Source: a virus
Reading direction: 5' to 3' (one strand)
Virus record (IMG/VR): IMGVR_UViG_3300034071_000286
Span: 1-64,000 of that record
DNA: 64,000 nucleotides
In this document: positions 13,933 to 21,558 of the stretch, in pieces
How positions within the stretch are numbered: position 1 is the first letter of the stretch
Layout: the number at the start of each line of letters is the position of its first letter
Position numbers and translations under genes: made by a program
The notes under the pieces: generated by a model
Told to the model about the DNA's origin: nothing
The model's input: only the letters and a program-made list of their open reading frames with translations
Databases searched by the model: none

Positions 13933-13961
13933 ATAATATAGTAACTCAACCTAGAAGTAAA
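13933..13961 (-). promoter_or_regulatory. Sigma-70-like promoter (TTTACT-N17-TATTAT)
   Basis: On the minus strand TTTACT (13961-13956) is separated by 17 bases from TATTAT (13938-13933), ending 30 bases before the 57-residue gene. It would drive the small regulators and the structured RNA early. Each hexamer is imperfect and the gap is AT-rich. Confidence 0.4.
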
Positions 13962-13979
13962 TGGTTTTTTTCGATTTTT

Positions 13980-14156
13980 TCAAAATTCTTTTATTTTTTT
14001 TATTAATTCTTCTACGACAACTTGATATTCGGCGTTAATAGCTCTACATGTATTGTAGTTTTCATATTCTCGCTCGTGTAGATAATGATATCTTTTATCA
14101 ATCATCTTTTCGATAAGCTGAACTATCTCTTTAATGTCATTCTCTTGAATCGACAT
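13980..14156 (-). CDS. 58-residue charged helical protein
   Basis: The frame starts MSIQENDIKEIVQLIEKMID and stays helix-forming and charged to the end (EELIKKIKEF). It overlaps the end of the upstream gene by 20 bases in another frame. GGAAGAG lies upstream of the ATG. Function unknown; a short coiled-coil adaptor is possible. Confidence 0.55.
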   Translation of the reverse strand: MSIQENDIKEIVQLIEKMIDKRYHYLHEREYENYNTCRAINAEYQVVVEELIKKIKEF

Positions 14157-14487
14157 CAATCTCTTCCTTCAAGTTTTCAACAACTATGTAATCCGCTTCC
14201 TTACTTAGCTGCATGTGTTCTTCTAATATTTCTCTAACTTTGATAAGTCTATCCTGAATATCATTAATGGTATTATGGACTGCCTTATCATTATGGCCTT
14301 CTTGAAGATCTATTAAAGCCGCATAAAGATTCATATCAGCAGAATAATCTACTTGCCATTTACGCAAAACACCATCTTCTCCATACTGCTCATCTACTTT
14401 TGTAGGAGGAAACAGAATATTTCTGATTAACTCAATCTGTTCTTCTGCTGGTGTTCTTGGTTTCTTTTCAACTTTAAATGGCCACAT
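14137..14487 (-). CDS. Conserved T4-like hypothetical protein next to RegA
   Basis: The 116-residue protein begins MWPFKVEKKPRTPAEEQIEL and contains ILFPPTK and a VDYSADMNLYAALIDLQEG block, then a long helix. Similar proteins beside regA/62 are familiar from cyanophages, always without assigned function. It follows regA by 16 bases and overlaps the 58-residue gene. Confidence 0.65.
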   Translation of the reverse strand: MWPFKVEKKPRTPAEEQIELIRNILFPPTKVDEQYGEDGVLRKWQVDYSADMNLYAALIDLQEGHNDKAVHNTINDIQDRLIKVREILEEHMQLSKEADYIVVENLKEEIDVDSRE

Positions 14488-14503
14488 AATATAATTCCTT
14501 CAA

Positions 14504-14905
14504 TTACTTTTTCTTACGACCCATATTATACTTAGCCTCAAGAGTCCAATCATGCTTTTCTTTATGATTGATGATCTTAATCTGACTCATAGATGCTAAT
14601 GGTTCAGTAATTCTTTCTGGTTCAACTACTTTTAAAAGACCCCATTCCTGAAGAAGATGTGCGATCTTGTTTCTACGACCTCTATCTTCTTCTGAAAAAT
14701 TAGAATCCTTTCCATCAATCAAAAACATTTCTTTGAAATGTACTATGTAATACTTTCCCTGTTTATGAAAAATATGACATGATTGATATAATTTCTTTTC
14801 CTTGCGAGAAGCAACACCAATACGTGTCAAAGTTTCTTTAATCTTTAAAAAATCTTCTTCTTCTGCAAATTTCACCTCTACTAAAGAGTCCAAAAATTCA
14901 TTCAT
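14504..14905 (-). CDS. regA: RegA translational repressor
   Basis: The 133-residue protein matches T4 RegA closely in its middle: EDFLKIKETLTRIGVA, LYQSCHIFHKQGKYYIVHFK and RRNKIAHLLQEWGL. RegA binds early phage mRNAs near their start codons and blocks translation, including those of clamp-loader genes. It sits directly after 62, as in T4, with a four-base overlap. It has an N-terminal extension of about 10 residues and a lysine-rich tail (GRKKK) compared with T4. Confidence 0.95.
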   Translation of the reverse strand: MNEFLDSLVEVKFAEEEDFLKIKETLTRIGVASRKEKKLYQSCHIFHKQGKYYIVHFKEMFLIDGKDSNFSEEDRGRRNKIAHLLQEWGLLKVVEPERITEPLASMSQIKIINHKEKHDWTLEAKYNMGRKKK

Positions 14906-15360
14906 TTTACTCCACCTTTTTCTTTTCTTTTTCTTATTTCATTAATTTGCTCCGCTGTGAGAATCTTTAGGACTTCCTTAGCACGAACAATATTATATTT
15001 ATAGTGCTCAGAAATCAAGGAGATAAGTTCTTGTTCTTTCTCTCTAGCTGCTTTTTCCTGTTTAGTTTCACCTTTTGTATACTGACGACGATATTTTCTA
15101 ACTGCACCATGAAGATAGCTATAGTGCATATGGTTTGAAACCTGATAATTGATATTCATTTCGTTGATAAACGGAACAATATCTTTATGCTTGGAAAGAA
15201 TATTGTTGATTCTCCACTGAGAGTAATCACCATCTATCTCTACCTTTGGTCCATTCATGATGCTATTTTCATAGCGCCAATCATATGCTTCCTTCTTCTT
15301 CGTCTCAACAGATTTCTCTGATTCTCTTTCCTCCATTAGTACATTTAGAAACTTAGTCAT
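14902..15360 (-). CDS. 62: Clamp loader small subunit (gp62-like)
   Basis: The 152-residue protein (T4 gp62 about 187) is identified by position between 44 and regA and by helical composition: KKEAYDWRYENSIMNGPK, SQWRINNILSKH, then a charged C-terminal half. gp62 joins four gp44 subunits to load the gp45 clamp. The sequence family diverges fast, so the call leans on synteny. It shares its start with the gp44 stop (one-base overlap). Confidence 0.8.
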   Translation of the reverse strand: MTKFLNVLMEERESEKSVETKKKEAYDWRYENSIMNGPKVEIDGDYSQWRINNILSKHKDIVPFINEMNINYQVSNHMHYSYLHGAVRKYRRQYTKGETKQEKAAREKEQELISLISEHYKYNIVRAKEVLKILTAEQINEIRKRKEKGGVK

Positions 15361-16298
15361 CAGGCGAACTCACAGTCTTTCATAACTTCAATAAGGAACG
15401 CTAGAAAGTTGATTTCTGGATTAGCAGAAAACGCATTTTGATACTGGTATCTAGCGATATGAAGAATCATCTGAGCACCACCATTCTTAGTGAATACATC
15501 GTTTGATACTTCATAGAACTGATTATATAGTGTATTTACGTCTGTATCTAGGTTACTCTTAACCCACTTACATACTTCTGTATAGTTCTTATCTTTAAGC
15601 AGAGCGATAAGATCCTTGATGGATGATTCCTGTAGGTTAACAAGAATACCCGTATCAATCTTACCTGTAGCAGAATAACGCTGAAGTTCATTAAGAACTC
15701 TACGCCAATCTGGGAAATGCTTATTGATAACTTCTGCTACAACTGCTGGATCGTATTCTACCTTCTCAGCATCAAGAATAAATTTTACTCTCTTGAAGAA
15801 CTGTGTAGCAAGTTTAGCCATAGCCTTCTTGCTGATCTTAAAATCAATTACAGAACATCTAGAATGAAGAGGCTCAATGATACGGTTCTTGAAGTTGCAC
15901 GTAAGGATGAATCCGCAATTTCTGGAAAACTCTTCCATGAAGTTGCGAAGTGCAGGTTGAGTGCTGTTGGCATTAAGGTAATCTGCTTCGTCAAGGATGA
16001 CATATTTTCTCCCGCCAAGCAAACTGACGGATGAGGCAAAGTTGAGAATTTCATTTCGTAAGGTATCGATATTGCCATTCATAGATCCGTTAATTACGAT
16101 ATAGTCACAACCCAACTGTTCTAGCATAGCACGAGCAACAGTTGTCTTACCAACACCGGCTGAACCTGATAGGATTAAGTTAGGGATATTCTTCTGGTCT
16201 ACGAATTGTTGAAACGTAGCCTTTAATTCACAAGGTAAAATAGTATCTTGAATTGTTGCCGGTCGATACTTTTCTACCCAAAGAAATTCTTCATTCAT
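15360..16298 (-). CDS. 44: Clamp loader large subunit (gp44-like AAA+ ATPase)
   Basis: The 312-residue AAA+ protein begins with EEFLWVEKYRPATIQDTILP, has Walker A SGSAGVGKTTVA (about 44-55), Walker B VILDEADYLN, and the sensor/arginine-finger motif HSRCSVIDF. This is the RFC-type clamp loader ATPase that opens gp45 onto primer-template. T4 gp44 is about 319 residues. Transcription order 45, zinc protein, 44, 62, regA follows T4 apart from the inserted zinc protein. Confidence 0.95.
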   Translation of the reverse strand: MNEEFLWVEKYRPATIQDTILPCELKATFQQFVDQKNIPNLILSGSAGVGKTTVARAMLEQLGCDYIVINGSMNGNIDTLRNEILNFASSVSLLGGRKYVILDEADYLNANSTQPALRNFMEEFSRNCGFILTCNFKNRIIEPLHSRCSVIDFKISKKAMAKLATQFFKRVKFILDAEKVEYDPAVVAEVINKHFPDWRRVLNELQRYSATGKIDTGILVNLQESSIKDLIALLKDKNYTEVCKWVKSNLDTDVNTLYNQFYEVSNDVFTKNGGAQMILHIARYQYQNAFSANPEINFLAFLIEVMKDCEFA

Positions 16299-16516
16299 TA
16301 TCTCACCTCAAACATAGCGACGTTAGCGAAGTTAGAACGACCATTGTGCTTTTTCCAACAGTTGATGCACTGGTTTCTAACATTATTAGACGTATGAGAA
16401 GAATAATAAAAGTTGGATATTGGTAGATCTTTATCGCATGTATTACATGTTTTCATTACTACCTCTGGACCAAACAGAGTTTGAATTATTTGATCTTCTG
16501 GCATTCTTCTAGACAT
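16298..16516 (-). CDS. Small zinc-ribbon protein between clamp and clamp loader
   Basis: The start at 16516 is chosen because GGAG lies 8 bases upstream and the earlier frame runs through a terminator. The 72-residue protein reads MSRRMPEDQIIQTLFGPE and then CNTC...CINC with spacing that fits one zinc site. The TCDKDLPISNFYYSSHT part resembles HNH-associated zinc motifs, but no HNH residues follow. It overlaps gp44 by one base, so it may tune clamp-loader translation. Confidence 0.65.
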   Translation of the reverse strand: MSRRMPEDQIIQTLFGPEVVMKTCNTCDKDLPISNFYYSSHTSNNVRNQCINCWKKHNGRSNFANVAMFEVR

Positions 16517-16538
16517 ATCATCGCTCCATAATAAAGAA

Positions 16539-16559
16539 GAAGGGGGATAAACCCCCTTC
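16539..16559 (-). terminator. Rho-independent terminator after the clamp gene
   Basis: A perfect 8-bp hairpin (GAAGGGGG/CCCCCTTC, loop of 5) begins three bases after the gp45 stop and is followed on the minus strand by a T-rich run (TTCTTTATT). Partial termination here would give more clamp than clamp loader. Confidence 0.75.
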
Positions 16560-16561
16560 AA

Positions 16562-17218
16562 TTAGAAAGTTGAAGTGGCTTCAACTGCGATATAATACTC
16601 TACACCATTTCCCACGAACCGTGAGATACCCTTAGATGAAATACTAACATCATAATCGCCGGGAATAATCTTATTGATATTCTCAGCCTTGAAGATAGCA
16701 CGGAAGGTCTTGTCTGTTAGACCGATCTCAATAGAGTCAGTTGTACCAGAAGAAACCTTTGTATCAGCTGCCTGGATATAGATATTCTTACCATCACCAG
16801 TAATAACAATATCTGGTAGATTGAGAATACCGCTAGACTTTTCGATAGTCTTCAGGTCGTCGTTTATCAGAGTAAACTTAACGTCAACCGTTGGAAGGCT
16901 GATTTCGTTCTCTGGTGCCTTAATGACGGTGCTTTCATCGGCATATAGATAATTCGTAACACGACGATTATCCTTAACGTCAACATGACGATTCTTGAAA
17001 TCCAGTTCTGGATCAGTGAACGTGCTGAGAGTAGCAAGAAACCGATCTAGCTCATAGATAGCAAAACGCTTTGGAAAGTCAGTCTTGACGTTTGCCTTCG
17101 CCATGATAGTCTTAGTAGGAGAAATGGTCTTTAGAACATTACCCTCTTGGACTACGATTGAAGAATTAATCTTCGAGAAATTCTTCAGAACATTTACCGT
17201 ATCTACATCAATCTTCAT
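16562..17218 (-). CDS. 45: Sliding clamp (gp45-like)
   Basis: The 218-residue protein (T4 about 228) has the clamp repeat pattern: DTVNVLKNFSKINSSIVVQ near the start, FAIYELDRFLATLSTF matching the gp45 loop region, and a C-terminal SRFVGNGVEYYIAVEATSTF. gp45 trimers tether the polymerase and, in T4, also activate late transcription through gp55/gp33. The position before 44/62/regA confirms the call. Confidence 0.92.
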   Translation of the reverse strand: MKIDVDTVNVLKNFSKINSSIVVQEGNVLKTISPTKTIMAKANVKTDFPKRFAIYELDRFLATLSTFTDPELDFKNRHVDVKDNRRVTNYLYADESTVIKAPENEISLPTVDVKFTLINDDLKTIEKSSGILNLPDIVITGDGKNIYIQAADTKVSSGTTDSIEIGLTDKTFRAIFKAENINKIIPGDYDVSISSKGISRFVGNGVEYYIAVEATSTF

Positions 17219-17235
17219 AATTTAGCTCCGTTATT

Positions 17236-18093
17236 TCACTTCTTCTTTTTACCACCAAGTTTACCCGGATCAGCCGTTGCCGAAGCACCGATTGAAGCCA
17301 AGTCAGCAAGAGAACCGCCAAAAATATAGGTTCCAACATGCTGTAACTTCATCCAAGGACAGAACCACGTACGTAGTCCGATCTCTTGAGCCTTCTGACA
17401 GAACCAATAATCCTCAGAAAGATAACGCTTTGACTTTGGATCTACTTCTGCCTGGAAGAACATTAGAATTTCACGAGTGCCGTCAAAATGCTCTGTACGA
17501 ACATGATCTGGCTTATAAGAATACTGATCCTTATAGGAATCGTAGAACTTCTGCATGGCCTTCTTGGTGACCATCATAAAGCCCGTTCCGATTTCTAATA
17601 CTTCTACCGGATCACTTAGAGGAATACTAGTCTGATCTCCCTTCGGATTAAACACGTAATCACCAACGAACTTCTCAAGAACGTTTGGATCTTCATCGGC
17701 AACGCCCTTATCTACTGCGTGCTTAATCTTCTCCCAAGAGATACACTTCTTAGGATATGGACCACCAATGATATCATACTTCTCTTCCTCATTAGCCTGT
17801 AGTGCCATAAGAGCAATAACGTCTTGAGGATTGAAGCCGATATCAGAATCGATAAACATCATATGCTGAGCGTCGGAACGCATAAATTCATCGCAGCAAT
17901 AATTACGTGCACGTGTAATTAGAGACTCGTTGAATAGATAATAAAACTGAAGTGGAATACCATACTGCGTACAAATAGCAGATAGGTCAGCGCATGACTT
18001 AGCAAACATACCTGCACAAACACCACCATACATAGGAGTGGCTACGAATAGCTTCCTATCTCTCAACTTTTCAACTGGGATCTTAATTTCCAT
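17236..18093 (-). CDS. GT2/GT-A-type glycosyltransferase
   Basis: The 285-residue protein starts with a nucleotide-sugar-binding strand (KLFVATPMYGGVCAGM), has NESLITRARNYCCDEF and the metal-binding FIDSDIGFNPQDV motif (DxD), and a later EIGTGFMMVTKKAM and SEDYWFCQKAQEIG block of the type found in GT-A folds. Related proteins are common in cyanophages. In this position, at the head of the modification region, it may glycosylate modified bases, but LPS or protein targets are equally possible. The tail is lysine-rich. Confidence 0.75.
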   Translation of the reverse strand: MEIKIPVEKLRDRKLFVATPMYGGVCAGMFAKSCADLSAICTQYGIPLQFYYLFNESLITRARNYCCDEFMRSDAQHMMFIDSDIGFNPQDVIALMALQANEEEKYDIIGGPYPKKCISWEKIKHAVDKGVADEDPNVLEKFVGDYVFNPKGDQTSIPLSDPVEVLEIGTGFMMVTKKAMQKFYDSYKDQYSYKPDHVRTEHFDGTREILMFFQAEVDPKSKRYLSEDYWFCQKAQEIGLRTWFCPWMKLQHVGTYIFGGSLADLASIGASATADPGKLGGKKKK

Positions 18094-18104
18094 AATATAC
18101 CTTT

Positions 18105-18293
18105 CTATGCTGTAATAGTATTTTTATATTTGCAAGTTGGACAATGAACTTTTTTTCTAGGAGGGTTTGATAGTAAAATAACACCCGGATCAGAAATAAC
18201 TAATTCATCACCACAAGCTGGACACTGTATACCTGTACCGAACTCTTCTTTTAGCTTTTTCTTATCTGCCTCGTATTGTTCTAGTGTTCTCAT
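18105..18293 (-). CDS. Small zinc-ribbon protein
   Basis: The 62-residue protein has CPAC and CPTC pairs separated by 27 residues, a rubredoxin-like zinc ribbon, after a charged N-terminal helix (QYEADKKKLKEEFG). It overlaps its upstream neighbour by four bases. A DNA- or RNA-binding accessory role is likely from the fold but not demonstrated. Confidence 0.7.
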   Translation of the reverse strand: MRTLEQYEADKKKLKEEFGTGIQCPACGDELVISDPGVILLSNPPRKKVHCPTCKYKNTITA

Positions 18294-18739
18294 TTATTAC
18301 CTTTATAATGATCGTTATAAAGCATCATTAACGTATAATGAAGAACCTTCATAAGGTCATCCTTATTACTGCCCTTCTTCTTGCCGTAACGCCAAAGATA
18401 CTTAATAGCTGTGTTTCGGAAAGTTGGTAAAGAATCACCAAGAGCCAACCAAACATCGAAACATTCTATATTCTGCTCTTCAGTCATATAGTGCTGCCCA
18501 TACGTCTTATCTATATAGGCATGGAAGTCAGCAATAATCTGGTCTTCCTTATATTTATATTTAGGTGGCCATGTTGATGCAGTAAAATGAGCGCCGCTTT
18601 CGTTAACTCTAATTCTCTCTTCTCCACCTACTGACCAAGTGTGACCGTTTTCAAACTTATACTCTTCAGCAGAGCTAACAGAACCTGTTGGTGATGATGC
18701 GAATGGATACATGGTATCTATATTAGGTTTTAGTGTCAT
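18290..18739 (-). CDS. DUF3310-like (SaV-type) protein
   Basis: The 149-residue protein ends in the DUF3310-type pattern FRNTAIKYLWRYGKKKGSNK followed by DDLMKVLHYTLMML, an all-helical segment seen in many phages and often annotated as nucleotide-kinase-like without proof. The N-terminal half (EEYKFENGHTWSVGGEERIR) is unusual. It shares a base with the kinase gene, so the two are coupled. Confidence 0.6.
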   Translation of the reverse strand: MTLKPNIDTMYPFASSPTGSVSSAEEYKFENGHTWSVGGEERIRVNESGAHFTASTWPPKYKYKEDQIIADFHAYIDKTYGQHYMTEEQNIECFDVWLALGDSLPTFRNTAIKYLWRYGKKKGSNKDDLMKVLHYTLMMLYNDHYKGNK

Positions 18740-19275
18740 TATGCCTCCAAAGTCTTCATAATATGATCAACAATAACTTTCTGATCTTCTTTGTTATTGT
18801 TTTTAAACTTAACCGTATTAAACATCAAAACCATATTGGAAAGGATATTAGCAATCTTAGTTTGACGACCCTGTAACCAAGTTTCGTTCTGATCGCTGCC
18901 TCTTTCCTTATATCTTTCTTCTCTGATAGTTTTATCAGTCTCTAGATAGATGATTTCTGTATCATACTTCTCTACGCAATGCTCTAGAAAAGAGGCAGTG
19001 AAGAGCCGGTCACCTTCAAAAAGGACAATAGAATTGTCAGGAAGGGAGGCTAGAAACTTCACTGCCTCTGGTTGAACCGCCATAGACATACGATCTGTGC
19101 CAGAGAAGACTTGACCTTCTTCATACTTGCCAAGAATATATACAAATCCTGATTGATGATATGGAACTAACTTTACTTGATCAAACATAGAAGAAAAAAC
19201 ATTCTTTCTAAGTATTTCTTTCATTAGAGTGGACTTACCAGAACCTGGCTCACCACCGATAGCAAAGATTTTCAT
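18739..19275 (-). CDS. P-loop kinase, candidate 5-hydroxymethylpyrimidine DNA kinase
   Basis: The 178-residue kinase has Walker A GEPGSGKST (8-16), an SGTDRMSM segment (58-65) likely in the substrate site, a second acidic motif FEGDRLF (86-92) and a lid with REERYKERGSDQNETWLQGR. This layout resembles the P-loop kinases proposed, and in phage ViI/M6-type systems shown, to phosphorylate 5-hydroxymethyl-uracil in DNA. The immediate neighbours (aGPT-Pplase-like, PLP, TET/JBP) fit that role. A plain dNMP kinase is the main alternative. Confidence 0.7.
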   Translation of the reverse strand: MKIFAIGGEPGSGKSTLMKEILRKNVFSSMFDQVKLVPYHQSGFVYILGKYEEGQVFSGTDRMSMAVQPEAVKFLASLPDNSIVLFEGDRLFTASFLEHCVEKYDTEIIYLETDKTIREERYKERGSDQNETWLQGRQTKIANILSNMVLMFNTVKFKNNNKEDQKVIVDHIMKTLEA

Positions 19276-20444
19276 CCAAAGAACCTTTCAAGGGTATTCT
19301 TAGTGTTATCGTTAAAGTCGTTCTTAAAGCAATCCCACTCTTCATCCATCATAATAACTTGACCTGTATTTAGGTAATGATTTTGCTTCTCTTTACATAA
19401 ACCCGGATCAGCAGGATTGTCTTCTAATCTAAGATGTTCTGGTAAAGAATCTCTACGCATCTTCCAGAAATGTTGAAACTTATCTCCCCACTCTTCCTCT
19501 GCGTATTTGATTCTATTATACATCATATCCATATAGACGTTTGGATAACGACGATTAGGACGATGCCAAGACTTATAACAACAGAAGGTTGATTCCATCG
19601 TGAAGAAACTAACGTCTGGATGCTTAATCCGTTCTTTAGCTTCCAACAGAAGAGTATCACCTTCTTTAACTAACCATTCAATGGTTTCTTTTTTATAGCC
19701 CTCAAAACCTTTATTCTGAGAAGCCTCTGCATCCCACCAATCTAAATCATCACGACCTAATACTTTACACAGACCGTTACGATGAGACTTTGATCCGCTG
19801 ATATCGTCCAAGAAAAGACTATTACAGTCTATATTAATTCCTTGGATTCGTAAATACTCAAGATATGAAAAAGTTGATAATCTTCCAAAAGATAGAAAAT
19901 TATTTCTTACATGATCCCATACCTTACCAAAATTATAGAATTGGTTGTCATTAGTAGTTAGACAACCAAACATATTCTCTTGGGTTCCGTATTTGTCTAC
20001 GTTATCTTTATACGATTTTACGCAAGAAGGGAATCCTGTTTTTCCAACTTTACAGTATTTTCTATCTGAATCCCACCCACTGCCTGCTTTAAATTTGGGA
20101 TGAACTGTATCCCACCAGTCAGATAATTCATCAACGTTGACATCTTTAAACTTGGGGAATCTCTCGTAGATCATAGAAGATGTAACAATATTCTGAGAGC
20201 ATCCGTTAATGAACGCTATCCACAACTTATCTTCCATGTCCATCCCATAGTATTTCGTTAACCATGGAAAAGCAAAGTATACACCACCGGGATGGCTTCT
20301 ATGTTTAAGATGAAACTCATAAAATCTTAGAAAGACTTCACGGCGATACCGTGGCTCACGAAAGTCCATACCATATTGAAGATCTTTTATTTCTGGTTGG
20401 TTAGTTAATTCAGACCATCTACCTAGCTGCTGCTCACTCTGCAT
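19272..20444 (-). CDS. aGPT-Pplase / HMU-kinase-helical superfamily protein (amino acid or amine:DNA transferase candidate)
   Basis: The 390-residue, mostly helical protein has FYEFHLKHRSHPGGVYF (41-57), FINGCSQNIVTSSM, GRLSTFSYLEYL (187-198) and SKSHRNGL (218-225). I recognise these as marks of the alpha-glutamyl/putrescinyl thymine pyrophosphorylase (aGPT-Pplase) group and the related helical domain of HMU-DNA kinases. Members displace pyrophosphate from activated hmU in DNA with an amino acid or amine. It lies between the kinase (4-base overlap) and the PLP enzyme (11-base overlap). The family call is by motif memory, not alignment. Confidence 0.65.
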   Translation of the reverse strand: MQSEQQLGRWSELTNQPEIKDLQYGMDFREPRYRREVFLRFYEFHLKHRSHPGGVYFAFPWLTKYYGMDMEDKLWIAFINGCSQNIVTSSMIYERFPKFKDVNVDELSDWWDTVHPKFKAGSGWDSDRKYCKVGKTGFPSCVKSYKDNVDKYGTQENMFGCLTTNDNQFYNFGKVWDHVRNNFLSFGRLSTFSYLEYLRIQGINIDCNSLFLDDISGSKSHRNGLCKVLGRDDLDWWDAEASQNKGFEGYKKETIEWLVKEGDTLLLEAKERIKHPDVSFFTMESTFCCYKSWHRPNRRYPNVYMDMMYNRIKYAEEEWGDKFQHFWKMRRDSLPEHLRLEDNPADPGLCKEKQNHYLNTGQVIMMDEEWDCFKNDFNDNTKNTLERFFG

Positions 20445-21558
20445 AGGTAAATTCCTTAATATGAGTTGGGAACTCTCCCAATCTACCTCTTAGCATATCA
20501 TACATCTTTTCTTTACGTGGCTTACTACCAACAATCCATACCATCGTATTCTCACCAAGAATATTAGGCATACGCTCATTAACGTAAGTCATCATCTTGC
20601 CTTCATAGGTAGGATGAAATTCGATTCCACCGTAACTATAAGGCATTTCTTCTTGGTAGTCAACATAATTAGTTGTATGAAGATCATAATGATGCAGATT
20701 AAAATTATAATCTGATGTATTATCTGTAAAGAAAGAAGTTAGACCCGACTCATACTGTTGCTGTTTGTTAGGAGTATCATGATAGATTCTAGTAAACGGC
20801 TTAGTATAAACACCAGATACGTTCTCAATAATATCCAAACGCTCTTCAATGAAGTCTATCTTGTTTGGTCCAATCCCAATAAGATATACGTCTCTGAGAT
20901 TCTTAGGGCGAAATCTAGCAAGACCGTAAAGAATAGAAGTGCAGCTATTACAAGAACCAGCTGGTATAACCAAAGTGGTAATATGTTCTGGTATGTTTTT
21001 AATTTGCTCAGATCCAACATAGTGAAATCTCTCTACTCTTTCTGGTGAGTTTACTTTGTGATCTACTGTGATACCATATTCCAGATAAAAGTAATCCTTA
21101 ACTCTTTCATCCTTAGAAAGAATATCTTGAACTCTTCTCTGTAATACTGGATTATAAGCTATATGCTTATTGATGTAGAACTCGGCACCAAACCAAGTAG
21201 CTGTATTAACATTCTCATGCTTATGAGCTATATCAGCTTTGGTTGAACCGATAACGTGAATACTCTTAAGACCGAAGTGTTCTGCTACTGCAGATCCCAT
21301 AGGTAGCTGTGGTGACTTTACGCTCGTACCAGATATAACACCAATAGGATTCTTAGCAGTCTTAACGTATTGTTCAGTTAACCAAATACACTGGCGTAAC
21401 TTTGAACCGTTAATACCACCATAACCTAAAGGAGCAAACTTATCTTCACGTTTGAAGAATATACCATTTACTTCTTCAACAGGAGTGAGATCGAAAAGAT
21501 AATCTTCCCATTTAATCTCATTCCTGTCTATTGATAACGTATCGAATATTGTATTCAT
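20434..21558 (-). CDS. Fold-type II PLP-dependent enzyme (ACC deaminase/tryptophan synthase beta-like)
   Basis: The 374-residue protein has IFFKREDKFAPLGYGGINGS followed by KLRQ, with Lys53 in the position that binds PLP in ACC deaminase and D-cysteine desulfhydrase, an SGTSVKSPQLPMGSA region, and the phosphate-cup-like PAGSCNSCTS (199-208). Known hypermodifying phages carry PLP enzymes that act on an amino acid already attached to a thymine base. Its overlaps with the aGPT-Pplase-like gene and the dioxygenase gene suggest the same role here. Free amino-acid metabolism is the alternative. Confidence 0.72.
   Translation of the reverse strand: MNTIFDTLSIDRNEIKWEDYLFDLTPVEEVNGIFFKREDKFAPLGYGGINGSKLRQCIWLTEQYVKTAKNPIGVISGTSVKSPQLPMGSAVAEHFGLKSIHVIGSTKADIAHKHENVNTATWFGAEFYINKHIAYNPVLQRRVQDILSKDERVKDYFYLEYGITVDHKVNSPERVERFHYVGSEQIKNIPEHITTLVIPAGSCNSCTSILYGLARFRPKNLRDVYLIGIGPNKIDFIEERLDIIENVSGVYTKPFTRIYHDTPNKQQQYESGLTSFFTDNTSDYNFNLHHYDLHTTNYVDYQEEMPYSYGGIEFHPTYEGKMMTYVNERMPNILGENTMVWIVGSKPRKEKMYDMLRGRLGEFPTHIKEFTYAE

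Noticed and set aside
14996-15003. Minus-strand TATAAATA inside gene 62
   Set aside because: It encodes Lys-Tyr residues in a conserved coding frame and is too far (about 90 bases) from the regA start; likely chance.
18552-18559. Minus-strand TATAAATA inside the DUF3310-like gene
   Set aside because: It is produced by a Tyr-Lys-Tyr-Lys codon run, with no gene start at the proper distance.
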